25,836 nt of DNA, taken from the NCBI GenBank assembly GCA_024741835.1, contig JAENRP010000067.1, positions 1 through 25,836 on the forward strand. Direction: 5' to 3'. The DNA comes from Diplocarpon mali. Its lineage: Eukaryota > Ascomycota > Leotiomycetes > Helotiales > Drepanopezizaceae. The translations under genes and the position numbers were made by a program. Under the pieces are notes generated by a model. That model was not told where the DNA came from, made no database searches, and saw nothing but the letters and a program-made list of their open reading frames with translations. Below are positions 1 to 10,066 of the stretch, in pieces. Numbering within the stretch: the first letter of the stretch is position 1; every line of letters begins with the position of its first letter.

Positions 1-262
1 ATATACACATATACACATATACACATATACATATATACACATATACACATATACACATATACACATATACACATATACACATATACACATATACACATAT
101 ACACATATACACATATACACATATACACATATACACCTATACACCTATACACATATACACATATACACATATACACCTATACACATATACACATATACAC
201 ATATACATATACACAAATACACATACACATATACACATATACACATATACACATACATATGC
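1..262. repeat. (ATATACAC)n microsatellite
   Basis: Tandem eight-base units of the ATATACAC type fill the window from base 1, with a few interruptions: an extra AT near 30, CCTATACAC variants at 134-180 and an AAATACAC variant near 215. It ends at about 260, where ordinary sequence starts. Its left edge lies outside the window. It has no telomeric TTAGGG units. A frame open on the minus strand across it only translates the repeat. Confidence 0.95.
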
Positions 263-819
263 AAGACGTGCTAGACATCCGCAGTGGACAGCCGGCCGAG
301 GCGAGCATTGATGCAGATGCCGACTTGTAGCCTGCACATCACGCATGGTCAAGCCAAGGCCCCACGCTACGTCCGAGGGGAAAGAATTTTCAGATCGTGG
401 GCGAGCCGGGTGGGGGAAACTTCCTGCACCGAATTTGCCCCAGCCAGCATGATGATCGGGGCCAAGCGCTTCTTCAACTGAGAGCATACTTCCGTGGACA
501 ATATTGCACGCGGCTATTGATCAAGCGCACCTAGCCTAACCGGCCAATTGATTGAACAAACGAGGCCGGTCTCCAGAAAGGCTTGGGAGTGTGTAGCAGC
601 AGACCAGCCGTTCCCGTATGGCGATAGTCTGCAATACCTCGTCCTAAGATACCAGATTCCACACAAGCCCCACTACACGAATATTGTACCATGCAGCACA
701 CCGGTCAGCATCTAACATCGTCAACGCCGCTGCGGCAAACTCGACCGTGGATTCATTGCCTCCCATCGCCACCCGAGCCTACCATTCGTAAATCGTAAGA
801 TTGAGAGACTCTACATATA
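263..819. other. intergenic, no gene seen
   Basis: Mixed-composition DNA between the microsatellite and the UBC13 stop codon. Frames here are short and match nothing I recognise. The part next to 820 should include the UBC13 3'UTR. Confidence 0.6.
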
Positions 820-1461
820 CTAATTTATAGCATGCGTTTGGGTCCACTCGCGAGCGGTTGCGATGGCAGCCTTTTCGTCTTCCTTCCATCTCTTTGCAAC
901 CTCGGGTGCTAATGGATCATCAGGGTTCGGAGCACCGAGAAGCGCTTGGATGGAGAGAAGAATCGTTCGGATTTGGAGAGCTGGCGACCAGTTGCCTGCG
1001 CATCTGCTGTTAGCTTCCAAAATCCCAACTCGAAGAAGGCGGGCGGAAACTCGGTTTGCCAGAGGTCAACATACTCTTGAGGACATCGAGACAGATGCGG
1101 CCAAGCTTGTCGATGTTTGGGTGGTATATTTTGGTTAGGAACCGGATCTTCGGCGGGGTCATCGGATAATCATCTGGTAGGAATAGCTCGAGTTTAAAGA
1201 TTCCACCTGTCTGGAGTCAGAACCACATTATCCACGGTATCTGTCTGCCGGTCTAACCTTCATATGGGGACTGCGTGGGACCGTGTATTGAAACATCAAA
1301 GTACCGTAGGTTGTCTTCGTGGGGAACTGCGCTGATGCCCGGGACGCTGTTTAAACGAGAGTTCAGTAATGAGTGCTATCTGTTTGGGAGTCTGCCTCCC
1401 CTTACGGCTCTGCCATCAACCTCTCTGTCTCCTTGATAATCCGCTTGGGTAAGCCAGCCAT
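820..1461 (-). CDS. ubc13: Ubiquitin-conjugating enzyme E2 Ubc13 (UBE2N type)
   Basis: Exons on the minus strand are 1461-1406, 1346-1258, 1206-1075 and 995-820 (453 nt, 150 codons plus TAG). All introns are GT...AG and phases agree across the joins. The spliced product starts [13 protein letters not shown], carries HPNI at 77-80 and the active-site cysteine at 87 in GRICLDVLK, then [10 protein letters not shown] and the C-terminal REWTQ helix; 150 aa is the normal family length. Ubc13 enzymes pair with an Mms2/Uev1 variant to build K63-linked ubiquitin chains, in fungi mainly for PCNA polyubiquitination in error-free DNA damage tolerance. The HPN motif and Cys are intact, so it should be active. 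It diverges from the MTC5 homologue. The join at 995 (AAG A|GC AAC TGG) is inferred; the alternative acceptor does not keep NWSPALQ in frame. Confidence 0.95.
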
Positions 1462-2075
1462 AGTGCTGAGGTTTATTCTACCTGTTGATCTGCCGACTTG
1501 TTTAGTGACGAGGGACAGGTTTCCGGGATAAGCAGGCGTTGGCAAAGGTGTGTTATGGACTTTGTCAAGGGAAGATGTTAATGTCAATAATGTTCGTGGG
1601 AGATTGAATCGTCGAGCTTGGTGGGGGTGGGGTAGTGTTCCGCAGGTTCTGGTGACTTGACGCACGGAGACCGCAGAAGTAGTGTGTATGTGAGGTGCAG
1701 GTCCACACTGGTTGCAGAATATCTGGTGATGAATTAATCTGCGAAGTGGAATGTCATGAATGGTTATATATACTCCTCGACATCAGGCTTTTCCGATCGG
1801 GGTGGAATCGGGAGGACGGCAGCTTCCGCCTTGTCTTGGCAGCCGAACTCCCTGGATGCCTTGAACACCAAGCACGATAATTACTACGAACCTTCTGTGA
1901 ATTCCTCCTCCTCCCATCCGAGGTACATGAACTCAACGCGAGCACCTCCGTTTTTCCAATTGACGTCTCCGTCATCTCATCGCACAATGCTCTTCGGAGG
2001 TTCACCTTCACAGACTATACGAACTGTTCCCCCCAGCTTTATGGTCCAGGATGACGCGAGGTCTTGTCAGCCACT
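1462..2075. promoter_or_regulatory. Shared promoter between divergent UBC13 and MTC5
   Basis: The two start codons (1461 minus, 2076 plus) are 614 bp apart and face away from each other, so this interval must hold both core promoters and 5'UTRs. Several short overlapping frames (for example around 1756-2079) are open but resemble no protein. I could not identify a TATA box or named factor site with confidence. Confidence 0.6.
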
Positions 2076-5000
2076 ATGATGGATGAGCTGAGGAGAGGAA
2101 AGGCAACTAGATCTGCTTTGGATAGTACCACATTTGAGGCGGACGTGTCAATTCATGTAGAGCGTAAAGTCGGATCCGCAACCATCTCGCCATCTGGGCG
2201 AGATGTCGCTCTAGCTTCGTAAGTGCATCTGCCCATGATGAATGCGTTTAGAATCTTTCTGACGGCATCCTTATTTTAGCACTGACGGGCTCCACATCAT
2301 TGACCTCGATCACCCTCTAAACCCCCCGCGTCATCTTCGCCATGGACTGCCATGGCTTGTTGCGGACGTGCAATGGTCCCCTTTCGCTGCTCGGGAGTAC
2401 TGGGTGGTCAGTACAGCAAACCAGAAAGCATTGGTATGGAACCTGAATATGCCAGAGGACTCGTCGCAAGGGGCCATCGAACACACCCTTCATGGGCATA
2501 CAAGAGCGATTACGGACATAAACTTCTCGGCGCATCATCCTGACTTGCTGGCAACATGTGCAGTAGATGGGTATGTCAACTGTTGGGATTTGCGCCGACC
2601 GAGGAAACCAGTGTTGACGTTCTGCGATTGGTTCGCTGGCGCAACGCAGGTCAAATACAATCGACAAGACTCCCATATCCTTGCCTCATCTCATGATCAG
2701 TGGCTGCGAATATGGGACGATCGGAAGGGAGGCGCTCCTCTAAGGTCTATCAATGCTCACGAGTCGAAGATTTATGGCTTGGATTGGAACCGAACAAGAT
2801 CCACTGGGGTAGTTACATGCTCCCTGGATAAGAGCATTAAATTCTGGGATTATGGAATTGACCTTGACGAGCCCGAGCGTATCATCCGTACCGATTTCCC
2901 AGTCTGGCGAGCTCGCCACACCCCTTTCGGCTGGGGTATATTAGCAATGCCACAAGATACTCCTGGAGCCCTTCATCTCTACGACAGCCGGCTCCACGGA
3001 GCAGACAAAGATTCTTTCTCAGACGCCGTGACTACTTTTCCAGGCCATGGGGCCTCAAAGGTCAAAGAATTCCTTTGGAGAAGCCGGGGCAGTATTACAG
3101 AACAAGGGATCGATAATAGAGATTTTCAGCTGGTCTCCTGGGGCGAGGACAATCAGCTGCGCCTGCAGCATGTAGATCCGGAAAGCCTCGAGGGCATAGG
3201 TTATGTGAAAGGAGCCCCGGCGAGGAAGAACTTGAATCTCACCCGGACAGGTGCCGTTTACAAGACCTTCCGAACAGTAGATACGCCTACAACAGAAAAA
3301 CGGGCTGCGACCATCACAGGCCCAAGGCCGGCAAGTTCTGGTCTTAGGGTTAGTGCTTTAAGTGCGGTCATGAAGAAAATGAGTCTGCCACATTCTGCTC
3401 GGACTCGTATGGTCCTGCGAGCACCTGTCATGAAGGGGAAAGAGAAGACGTCGAAACAGGATGGCCAGAACCAAAAGCAAATCGGCTGGATGAGCGGAAT
3501 CAAGTTCACAGCCAAAGCTGAAAACGGAGCTTCTCAGAAGCGTCTAACACCAAGAACCTTGTCTCTTCTGAACCCAGAGTTCCATGAAGATGCAGATTGG
3601 GACCAGCCGGAAACTCTCCATGACGAGATTATTCGCATCCATGAGCAACTGCCTAAGATTACCTTTGAAGATGTAAACATGGACAGAAGAACCGTGGTCG
3701 CGTCGATGAACGGGCCTTGGGGAGACGACGGTCGTGCTATTTACATCAAGATTACAATAGTGTTTCCCGAACAGTACCCCGAGGCAAAGTCTCCTAGCTT
3801 CACGCTCGGGAAAACCTCACTCATGCCGGAAGAAACATACAAAAAGTTAAAGCGTGAATTGTGCCAGATAGCAGCTGGATTTGTCTCCCAAAAACAAGGT
3901 TGCCTAGAAGCAGCTCTCTGCTATCTCCTGGGCGAAGTCGATCTTGAGACGAGCACAACATTTTTCAAAGATGTCGAAGATCTGGATGACGATATGGATG
4001 CTTTAGCTGATGAGAGCTCCAGTGATGATGATGACGGTGATATCCCGACAGTAATTGCATCCCAGGAAATCGGCCAGAGCGGCACCGGAAGCGCACCTGT
4101 CGCGCGAAATACCAATGCCAACGTCCCTCTCCCAAGACTCTGCGGCGCTCGTTTCTCTGCGAATGGCAAACTAGCTTGTTTCTTCCCGCCCAAGGAAGAC
4201 AAGGTCAAGTCGCTGCTCGAGACTTTGGTGGCAAAGAATAATGCGCGATCCAAGGGCGACCCGGTGTTTGAAACTTTTGGCCGTCTGAATAACAACACCT
4301 CGCCCACCCCCCGGATCAAGGCCATGTCGCTCGCTTCGGAGAGCAAGACCGACTCGGAGGCATCTGATGATTCGACTGAGGACTCCTCGAGTGGCTCAGA
4401 TTCTTCCCACTTTCGCATTGCTAGGTTTCCCATGTCCGACTATTTTCGCCGGTCAGGTCGCAGGCCTTATAGGAGAGGCTCCCCGACTATAATTTCTCAG
4501 AGATCCAGTGCTGGTGGTACAGGGACGGGCACGGGCACTGGAACAGGCACCGGATTAACAAGGGCTAGATCCTTGAAGCCGAAAAATCTCCTCTCCCTGC
4601 ACAATATCAACGATCTACTGCCATCTAGGCCTGAGCTCGCAGAAGTTTATGCCATCTATGGCTACGGGCCAGATGTGTGTGAGACAAATGCGAAAGCGGC
4701 CCAGAAACATGGATACGAAGAACTGGCGGATGTTTGGCGATATGCTGCCATGCTGCTGCACAACGAAGTTCCTCTGAAGGTTCTTGATCAGACGCATAGA
4801 ACGGATCCAATATTCGTGATAGCCAGAGAGGCTGTCAAAAGAAATCGCAGCAACAGTGGATCTGATAGCGGGGTGGACATATCCTACGATTTTCCCGGCC
4901 GAGGAAAAAGCCTGTCGGGCAGAGTCAAGTGGGGGACTAACCCTCTTGCGAAACAGCTAATCAGTGACCTTTTCGCTCATTTCGAGCGCACTGCCGACGT

Positions 5001-6558
5001 TCAGATGCTGGCCATGCTATCTTGCGTCTTCAGTGAGCCGCTGGCGGAGAATGCTGCTTCGCATGCAGACAATTGCATGACCCGACCCCAGACTCCGATA
5101 TCCATGAAGACTCCCGCTTTCTCCCTCGACTACTTCCCAACTGATTTCGCCGCGTGGAGCATGTATCAGAAAACCCCTGCCAACTCGGTTGTCTCGACCC
5201 CAAAGTTCTCACATACCCCTTCGGGCTTCTACGGTTCGGTGGGGTCCTCGAATGGCGCTTGGGGAAGTGACCATGCCTCGGCGTCAAACTCATGTGGAGA
5301 AACGCCTCCTCTGAGATCGAACTGCGCAAGTTCGGAGGCTCTCCACCAGCAAGCCCAAAGTCTGTCAACTTCGCCGGAGAATCTTCGAAGCTTTCGTCGG
5401 GTAAACTCAGGGATTGCTCATAGCCTGGCAGCTAGCTTCTCTCGTCCGTTTTCAGTCACTGTTTCGTCTTCACCCCCAAACCCTCACAATCGGAAACGGC
5501 CGAGCCCAGTTGAGAATATGCTTAGCTCACTGGCCCCTTCGGCCATCACCTGGGGCAACACAACTGTCCTTGGAAGCGTAAAAGAACAAAGCATCAACGA
5601 AAGATACTTCTACTCTGATGATGAGAGTACCAAAGATGATTGGAGACCTTCTGTATGTAATGGTATCAGCGTTACCATGGAAAACCAGAACGCGTTTGAT
5701 AACGAGGGTTGTATGAGCACGCCTTTACTCGACCCACGCCTGGCAGCTCTACACGCTTGTTACCGGTCGACTTATGCAGAACTCCTCTATCTCTGGGGTC
5801 ATCCACTGGCGCGCCTCGAGATTCTAAAGTTCAATGGTCTAAAGAGTTATTTTGCAGAGCCAGGCGCTCCTACGATTCGATCATCGGCACCATCTGCTAT
5901 CTCTGACGATACTCAAGCTTCGAATCATGACACCTCGCCTCCCTCTCCAATCATGCTTGGGAAGAAAGAACATCCCCTGCAATTGCCAGCTTTACCGCGA
6001 TCTGACTCGGGGCTTGATGTCACAGGATACTGCCTCAAGCACGAATCCCGCCTCGAACCCATTATTGGTAGTACGCTTGGAGGTGCTGTCGGTCTTTGTG
6101 AGAAATGCAAGACCACCCAAGCACAACTCCGCTGTACGATCTGCCTGGAACCCATCACCGGACTCTTCTCGCCGTGTCTCTCCTGCGGGTGTGCTACTCA
6201 CGAGGAATGTCTATCCATGTATCATGCCTCGGGAGATACCCTCTGTCCGGGAGGATGCGACTGCGACTGTGGAAGCAAGGCGAGTGCAGGCTTAGTCGAG
6301 TCTTGGGAGGTGATGATGGACGCTATCGAAAAGCTACGTTTACTAGATGCCCAAAACCCAGGAAACGGGACAAGCGTGAACCAGGATCTAGATGATTGGG
6401 ACGTTGGGGAGCAGGAAGATTGGAACCATGGCCCGAGCGGCGGCTTGGGTAGAGGCTATTCGACACTGAGTATGAGGATAGGTCAGGTCACGAGTGGTGA
6501 TTGGGGCATCTCGGGGGGGAAGAAGAAACCGAGTAGCCTGAGAAATGGGAATACTTGA
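2076..6558 (+). CDS. mtc5: WDR59/Mtc5-type SEA complex (GATOR2-like) subunit, WD40-RWD-RING
   Basis: Exons are 2076-2218 and 2280-6558, with intron GTAAGT...TTTTAG at 2219-2279. The product is 1473 aa. ATG at 2076 is followed directly by a second ATG, and an in-frame TGA at 2052 closes the frame upstream. In order: an N-terminal WD40 propeller (about 25-390, with HGHTRAITDINFS, CWDLRRP and SLDKSIKFWD blades); an RWD domain (about 495-600, with FPEQYPEAKSPSF); an acidic serine stretch (about 617-635); a Gly-Thr run (about 793-809); a long Ser-rich linker; and a C-terminal Cys-rich RING-like zinc module (about 1321-1378, CEKC, CTIC, CLSCGC, CPGGCDCDC). This order is diagnostic of WDR59 in animals and Mtc5/Sea3 in yeast, in the SEACAT half of the SEA complex at the vacuole, which relays amino-acid status to TORC1. 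Family assignment is firm; gene role by homology. Confidence 0.93.
4513..4556 (+). repeat. In-frame Gly-Thr codon repeat inside MTC5
   Basis: About seven alternating Gly and Thr codons (GGN ACN), imperfect at third positions, in the disordered linker after the RWD domain. It keeps the frame and probably varies in length between strains. Confidence 0.8.
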
Positions 6559-6849
6559 CTCGAGTTGTATATTCTGTGGCAGCAGGAAAACGCATAGGCG
6601 TTTGACAAGGATATAGCGAGTAGGAACAGATTAGCGTCTGGACATGCCGAACGGCTGTGTATGTGTAGTTGTAATGTCTTGAATATCAGAGGGTTTCAGG
6701 AGTCGGAGGGCTATCTTGGGTGTTTCTCGAGGCTGTAGTGTGGTTTCTGGCATTGGCTCTGAAGTTGAAGCATCATTCGTGATAAGCACCAGGAACCATT
6801 TCCCGTTGGGGAAATATCATTTTATTGTCGGCCAAATTGTGAGATGAAT
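6559..6849. other. convergent 3' intergenic space
   Basis: The MTC5 stop and the GNAT stop face each other across 291 bp, which must carry both 3'UTRs and polyadenylation signals. No frame of interest. Confidence 0.6.
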
Positions 6850-7693
6850 TCAAATGTTTTCTGATTTGCTTGGGCGGTCGAGGTAAAAGAATTGTAGATC
6901 GCTCTTCACATGCCCCCCAAGACTCGCCCTTGTGTAGAAGTCTTTTTTGTATTCACCCTTTTTGAATCCATTCTTGATCAAGATCCTCGTGCTTGCGAGG
7001 TTCCCGGGGTCTGCTGCTGCGAGAAGTTGAGAATACTTTTGGCTCGCTGCGAGGGTACCCAGTCAGCTCCTGCTCCTGGTTGCGAAGAACAGACCCCGGA
7101 TATAGAGCCAGTAGGTAAGACGGCTCGCGTACACCGAAAGGGAGGGGGAGAGAGAGGTTTCCTATGAAGAGCCAAGGTAGAGAACGGAGGAGAGGTGCAT
7201 ACCTTCCAGGCCCCACCACATCTCCACGAACAGGGTCAAGGCTTCGGACATGTACCCCTTGCCCCAGTGATCCGGGTGGATGCGATATCCCATCTCCGCC
7301 TCCCGCGGGATGCCAACGATGCCGATCAGTCTCGGCCTCGAGGCCGAGCGCGAGTCCAGGTCTTTGTCCTTGAGCATGATAGCCCAATGCTGGTTCCACG
7401 GCTTCTCGAGCGTGGGCGTGTATTCGCGCATGTTTTGCAGGGACTCGGAGAGGCTGGTCGTAGGCGATCTCATCCTGCGGAAGAAGACAAAAGAGTACAG
7501 TGAGCTACTTGCTGGATGATGATAATGAACGCGGGATGCAATGGGAGATGGGAGAAGCGCTGACGTGGTTAGTTACTTACGACCACATCATAGCTCGCGG
7601 CTCCTTTATCAGCTCATGGTAGCTTTGCAGATGCTCCTCGATGTCTAGCTTTTGCAGATATAGTCGACTCGACTCGGCCGAGTAGATGGCCAT
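6850..7693 (-). CDS. GNAT N-acetyltransferase, RimJ/RimL-like (Acetyltransf_3 type)
   Basis: Exons on the minus strand are 7693-7581, 7474-7203 and 7046-6850 (582 nt, 193 aa plus TGA). Donors are GTAAGT and GTATGC. The last acceptor (CTCGCAG|CGAGCC) was chosen because it joins WWGLE to ASQKYSQLLAAADPGN in frame. The protein shows the GNAT order: an N-terminal strand region, LIGIVGI (about 87-92), MGYRIHPDHWGKGY (99-112) holding the acetyl-CoA pyrophosphate loop (W-G-K-G-Y), a helix EALTLFVEMWW, then ADPGNLASTRIL and NGFKKGEYKKDFY, typical of the C-terminal half. It has no signal peptide or membrane segment. Fungal members of this kind are poorly characterised; substrate unknown. A decayed homologue lies just upstream at 7988-8675. 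Confidence 0.88.
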
Positions 7694-7987
7694 ACTGGTG
7701 GCGTTTATGTTCAGATATAATTATAAGTAAGGCTGACTACTATCTGGAAGATGATTGATGATGTTTGCCAGACCACTATATGAAACTCTCGCCAGAGGAT
7801 CTGCTTGCCGATGATGACTCACATCACGTGTTTATTTCAGATCCAGGTACACCTCGTGCATCACGGGAAAATGACGGAAGATCGAGCATAACCGGGAATG
7901 AGATGACATGGTCCCATGGATTGGAAGCCTGCGACTCATCAGCTTGGTCTCTCGATATACCATTCAACTGCAGACCCTCACTCCAAC
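7694..7987. other. intergenic between GNAT gene and its decayed paralogue
   Basis: Presumed promoter of the intact GNAT gene and remains of the 3' end of the pseudogene. A CACGTG hexamer lies at 7825-7830, about 130 bp upstream of the GNAT start codon; a single hexamer is weak evidence of regulation. Confidence 0.4.
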
Positions 7988-8675
7988 TCACCAATGATCT
8001 TGTTCTTCGCCTGGAATACTGTCTGGATAGTTGGCCCCCCTCTGAAAGCCAGCTTTCTCGAGTACTCTCTGGCTCGGATAGTTATGAGGCACAGTACCAG
8101 CAGGCAGAACATTCTTTTGGACCTTCCCTACTAAACATGTCAATATCCAATATCCTTCATGTCATGTAGAACGCAACTACACAGTAGACTCACTACCGCT
8201 ACTCCAGTAGTAATTGACGAGCAACTTCAAGGCTTCAGGAGCATAGCCTCTCCTCCAGAATTCGAGGTGGACTGCGTAGCCGATTCTGCGGCATTGCCGT
8301 CCTCGGAGAGGCGAATGATACCCATTGATTGCCCTGACAAATGTTGGCTTCGCAGCTGCATCAGTGCTAGAAGGCGGTAGCATGATGGCAAAGATTTCGC
8401 TCTACGGCTTGTCCTCTGAAGGGAGGCGAGATATGAGCGATGCCTTGCTATCCATTAGCGTGTTCCGTGAGTCTGAATTGCTTCTGTGGATAATTAGTAT
8501 TTCTGGCGAGAAGCGGAACAACCGCGGCGCGAGACTGTTCCAAGGACCGTGTAGCGACTTACGACCGCTTTCTTACTTGCTCTTCCGTGACCAAAACGTG
8601 GTAGTCTTCCAAATGATCCTCAACAGTGAGTGGTTCGAGCCACTATCGTTCTGATTCTGCGACGTACTTGATCAT
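7988..8675 (-). pseudogene. Decayed GNAT acetyltransferase paralogue
   Basis: Reading the minus strand from an ATG at 8675 gives a peptide that aligns along its whole length with the neighbouring intact GNAT. YVAESER-stop-WLEP matches YSAESSRLYLQK. EDHLEDYH matches EEHLQSYH. A GTAAGT donor sits at the same place and phase. EDKP-stop-SEIFAIML matches EKPWNQHWAIML. IGYAVHLEFWRRGYAPEAL matches MGYRIHPDHWGKGYMSEAL. YPSQRVLEKAGF matches LASTRILIKNGF. Breaks are TAG at 8643-8645, TAG at 8402-8404 (at the position of Trp64 of the intact copy), a frameshift near 8318-8328 and a compensating one near 8283-8286. The last frame ends at TGA 7988-7990. The protein is rather divergent, so the duplication is old or the copies came from different GNAT subfamilies. 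No functional product is expected. Confidence 0.85.
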
Positions 8676-9269
8676 CGTGAAATGCAGTACCCAATTATCT
8701 TTGGATGCGTACCAGGAAAAAATGGTGACTGCTGGACCGACAAGCACTCATATCGCTCTGTTCATGGCCAAGGCAGTCAATGGATTTTACTTACCTCAAT
8801 TTTCAGAAATTTGAACATTCGTTGAGTCACCGCTTTCAAAAAGATGAGATATCTCCGTACCCCTCGACTGTGCTCGGTACTTGAAATTCAAGACAGTAGA
8901 CCAAATACCTTTCGCAGCGCAACGCTCGCTATGAAGCAACAGGTTCATGAGAACCCGGACCTGAGAACGACACCGTCAGCCTAATTTAGACCTGATCATT
9001 TGTATCACGTGACTTGACCGCAATCCGGAATGGTACGGTATCCAGCATCAGGAGCCCCGAGGTCTCTCTCGAGGCAAACGTTGGGGAGAAACCGGAAGGC
9101 GCTCTATGATTTTGTACAAGCAAGCATCCCTATGACTACCGCAAATCTCGCCGTGTTTCACGCAAGTAGCCGTAACATTGCCTCGAGGTTCCCGCAGAAT
9201 ACCTTCCAATCAATGCTCCAATCCATCTTCCCATGTTCCAAGCAAGTTCCTGTGCTTTATAGCAGCTAC
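8676..9269. other. intergenic, former promoter of the GNAT pseudogene and 3' side of NAC beta
   Basis: Upstream region of the pseudogene and downstream region of the NAC beta gene. The open frames are short and unassignable. Confidence 0.5.
9005..9012. promoter_or_regulatory. TCACGTGA palindrome (bHLH-type site)
   Basis: Perfect eight-base palindrome of the kind bound by Cbf1/USF-type bHLH factors, 330 bp upstream of the pseudogene start. Possibly a relic of its promoter. One site only, so function is conjecture. Confidence 0.3.
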
Positions 9270-10066
9270 TTATTCGACCTTTTCTTCGAAGCTCTCGCCG
9301 GCAACCAAATCTGGAATGTCGTCGTCGTCGTCACCGTCCTTCTTGTCCTCGCCACCTTCTGCCTTTTGCATTGATTGATAGCTCTCGGCCAACTTTCGGA
9401 GGGAGGCGAGGGAGTCAGGGCCGAGCTGGTTGAGAATGCCAGGGACAAGTTCGGTCAGCTCCTTGTCTTCACCGTTACCGTAGATCGCAAAAGTGTTGGA
9501 TGGGACAGCAGCATGAACTATGGAGATGAAGTATTAGCAGAAGGTCCGCAGTCTTCAAGGCAGATGTTTGCAGAGATCGCTTGCGCATTGCCTGGGAGTT
9601 TGGTTGGCTGTAGCCGTACCTTTTGGAGCAGCGAAGTGAATAACGTTTCCATCAGACTTGAACATGTTAACCTCCTCAATTGCTTGGATAGGCTGGACAT
9701 TCAGCTTCTTGAGCGCCGTCTGCAGCTTCTTGTCATCGACACCACCAGTCTTGTGAGTCTTCTTGACCTTTCTTCTTGGTGTGCCCTTTCCGCTGTAGAT
9801 CATTCGTCAGCATATGCTGGTGTTGTATTCCACAATCTGTTCTCCTCCAATCATATCCTGCGAGGTTGATGGGTATGCAGAGAGGTGGAAACGTACCCTG
9901 CGATACAATGTTAGTTTGAATTGATCTAGGTGGAGGAAGAACTCCAGGGGCTTCTCAGTTCATTTGGGGCTCGAAAAAGAAACAGAAGTTCCTGCCCAGA
10001 GCCCTGTGTATCCAACCTACCAATTCGTACCGACTGCTGCATCTTCTTCAGCTTTTCCAAATCCAT
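9270..10066 (-). CDS. egd1: Nascent polypeptide-associated complex subunit beta (BTF3/Egd1)
   Basis: Minus-strand exons are 10066-10021, a proposed single base at 9897, 9792-9620 and 9517-9270 (468 nt, 155 aa plus TAA). The protein begins [16 protein letters not shown], carries the ribosome-binding RRKVKK motif (22-27), then the NAC domain ([35 protein letters not shown]) and ends in a poly-Asp acidic tail, all at the length usual for fungal NAC beta. With NAC alpha it sits near the ribosomal exit tunnel and shields nascent chains. The exon at 9897 is inferred: ATTG at 10021 joined directly to the acceptor at 9792 breaks the frame, while inserting the G between CGCAG and GTACGT yields [11 protein letters not shown]. 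The alternative is a donor four bases later (10017/10016), giving [12 protein letters not shown] and 156 aa. Gene identity is certain; only this junction is open. Confidence 0.93.

Noticed and set aside
1..262. CRISPR array or telomere
   Set aside because: The unit is an eight-base microsatellite without spacers and without telomeric sequence.
137..487. 116-codon minus-strand frame over the microsatellite
   Set aside because: Its C-terminal half is a translation of the ATATACAC repeat; no protein features.
1754..2079. Overlapping 85- and 107-codon frames in the UBC13-MTC5 promoter
   Set aside because: Short, on opposite strands over the same bases, no family match, and the interval must hold two promoters.
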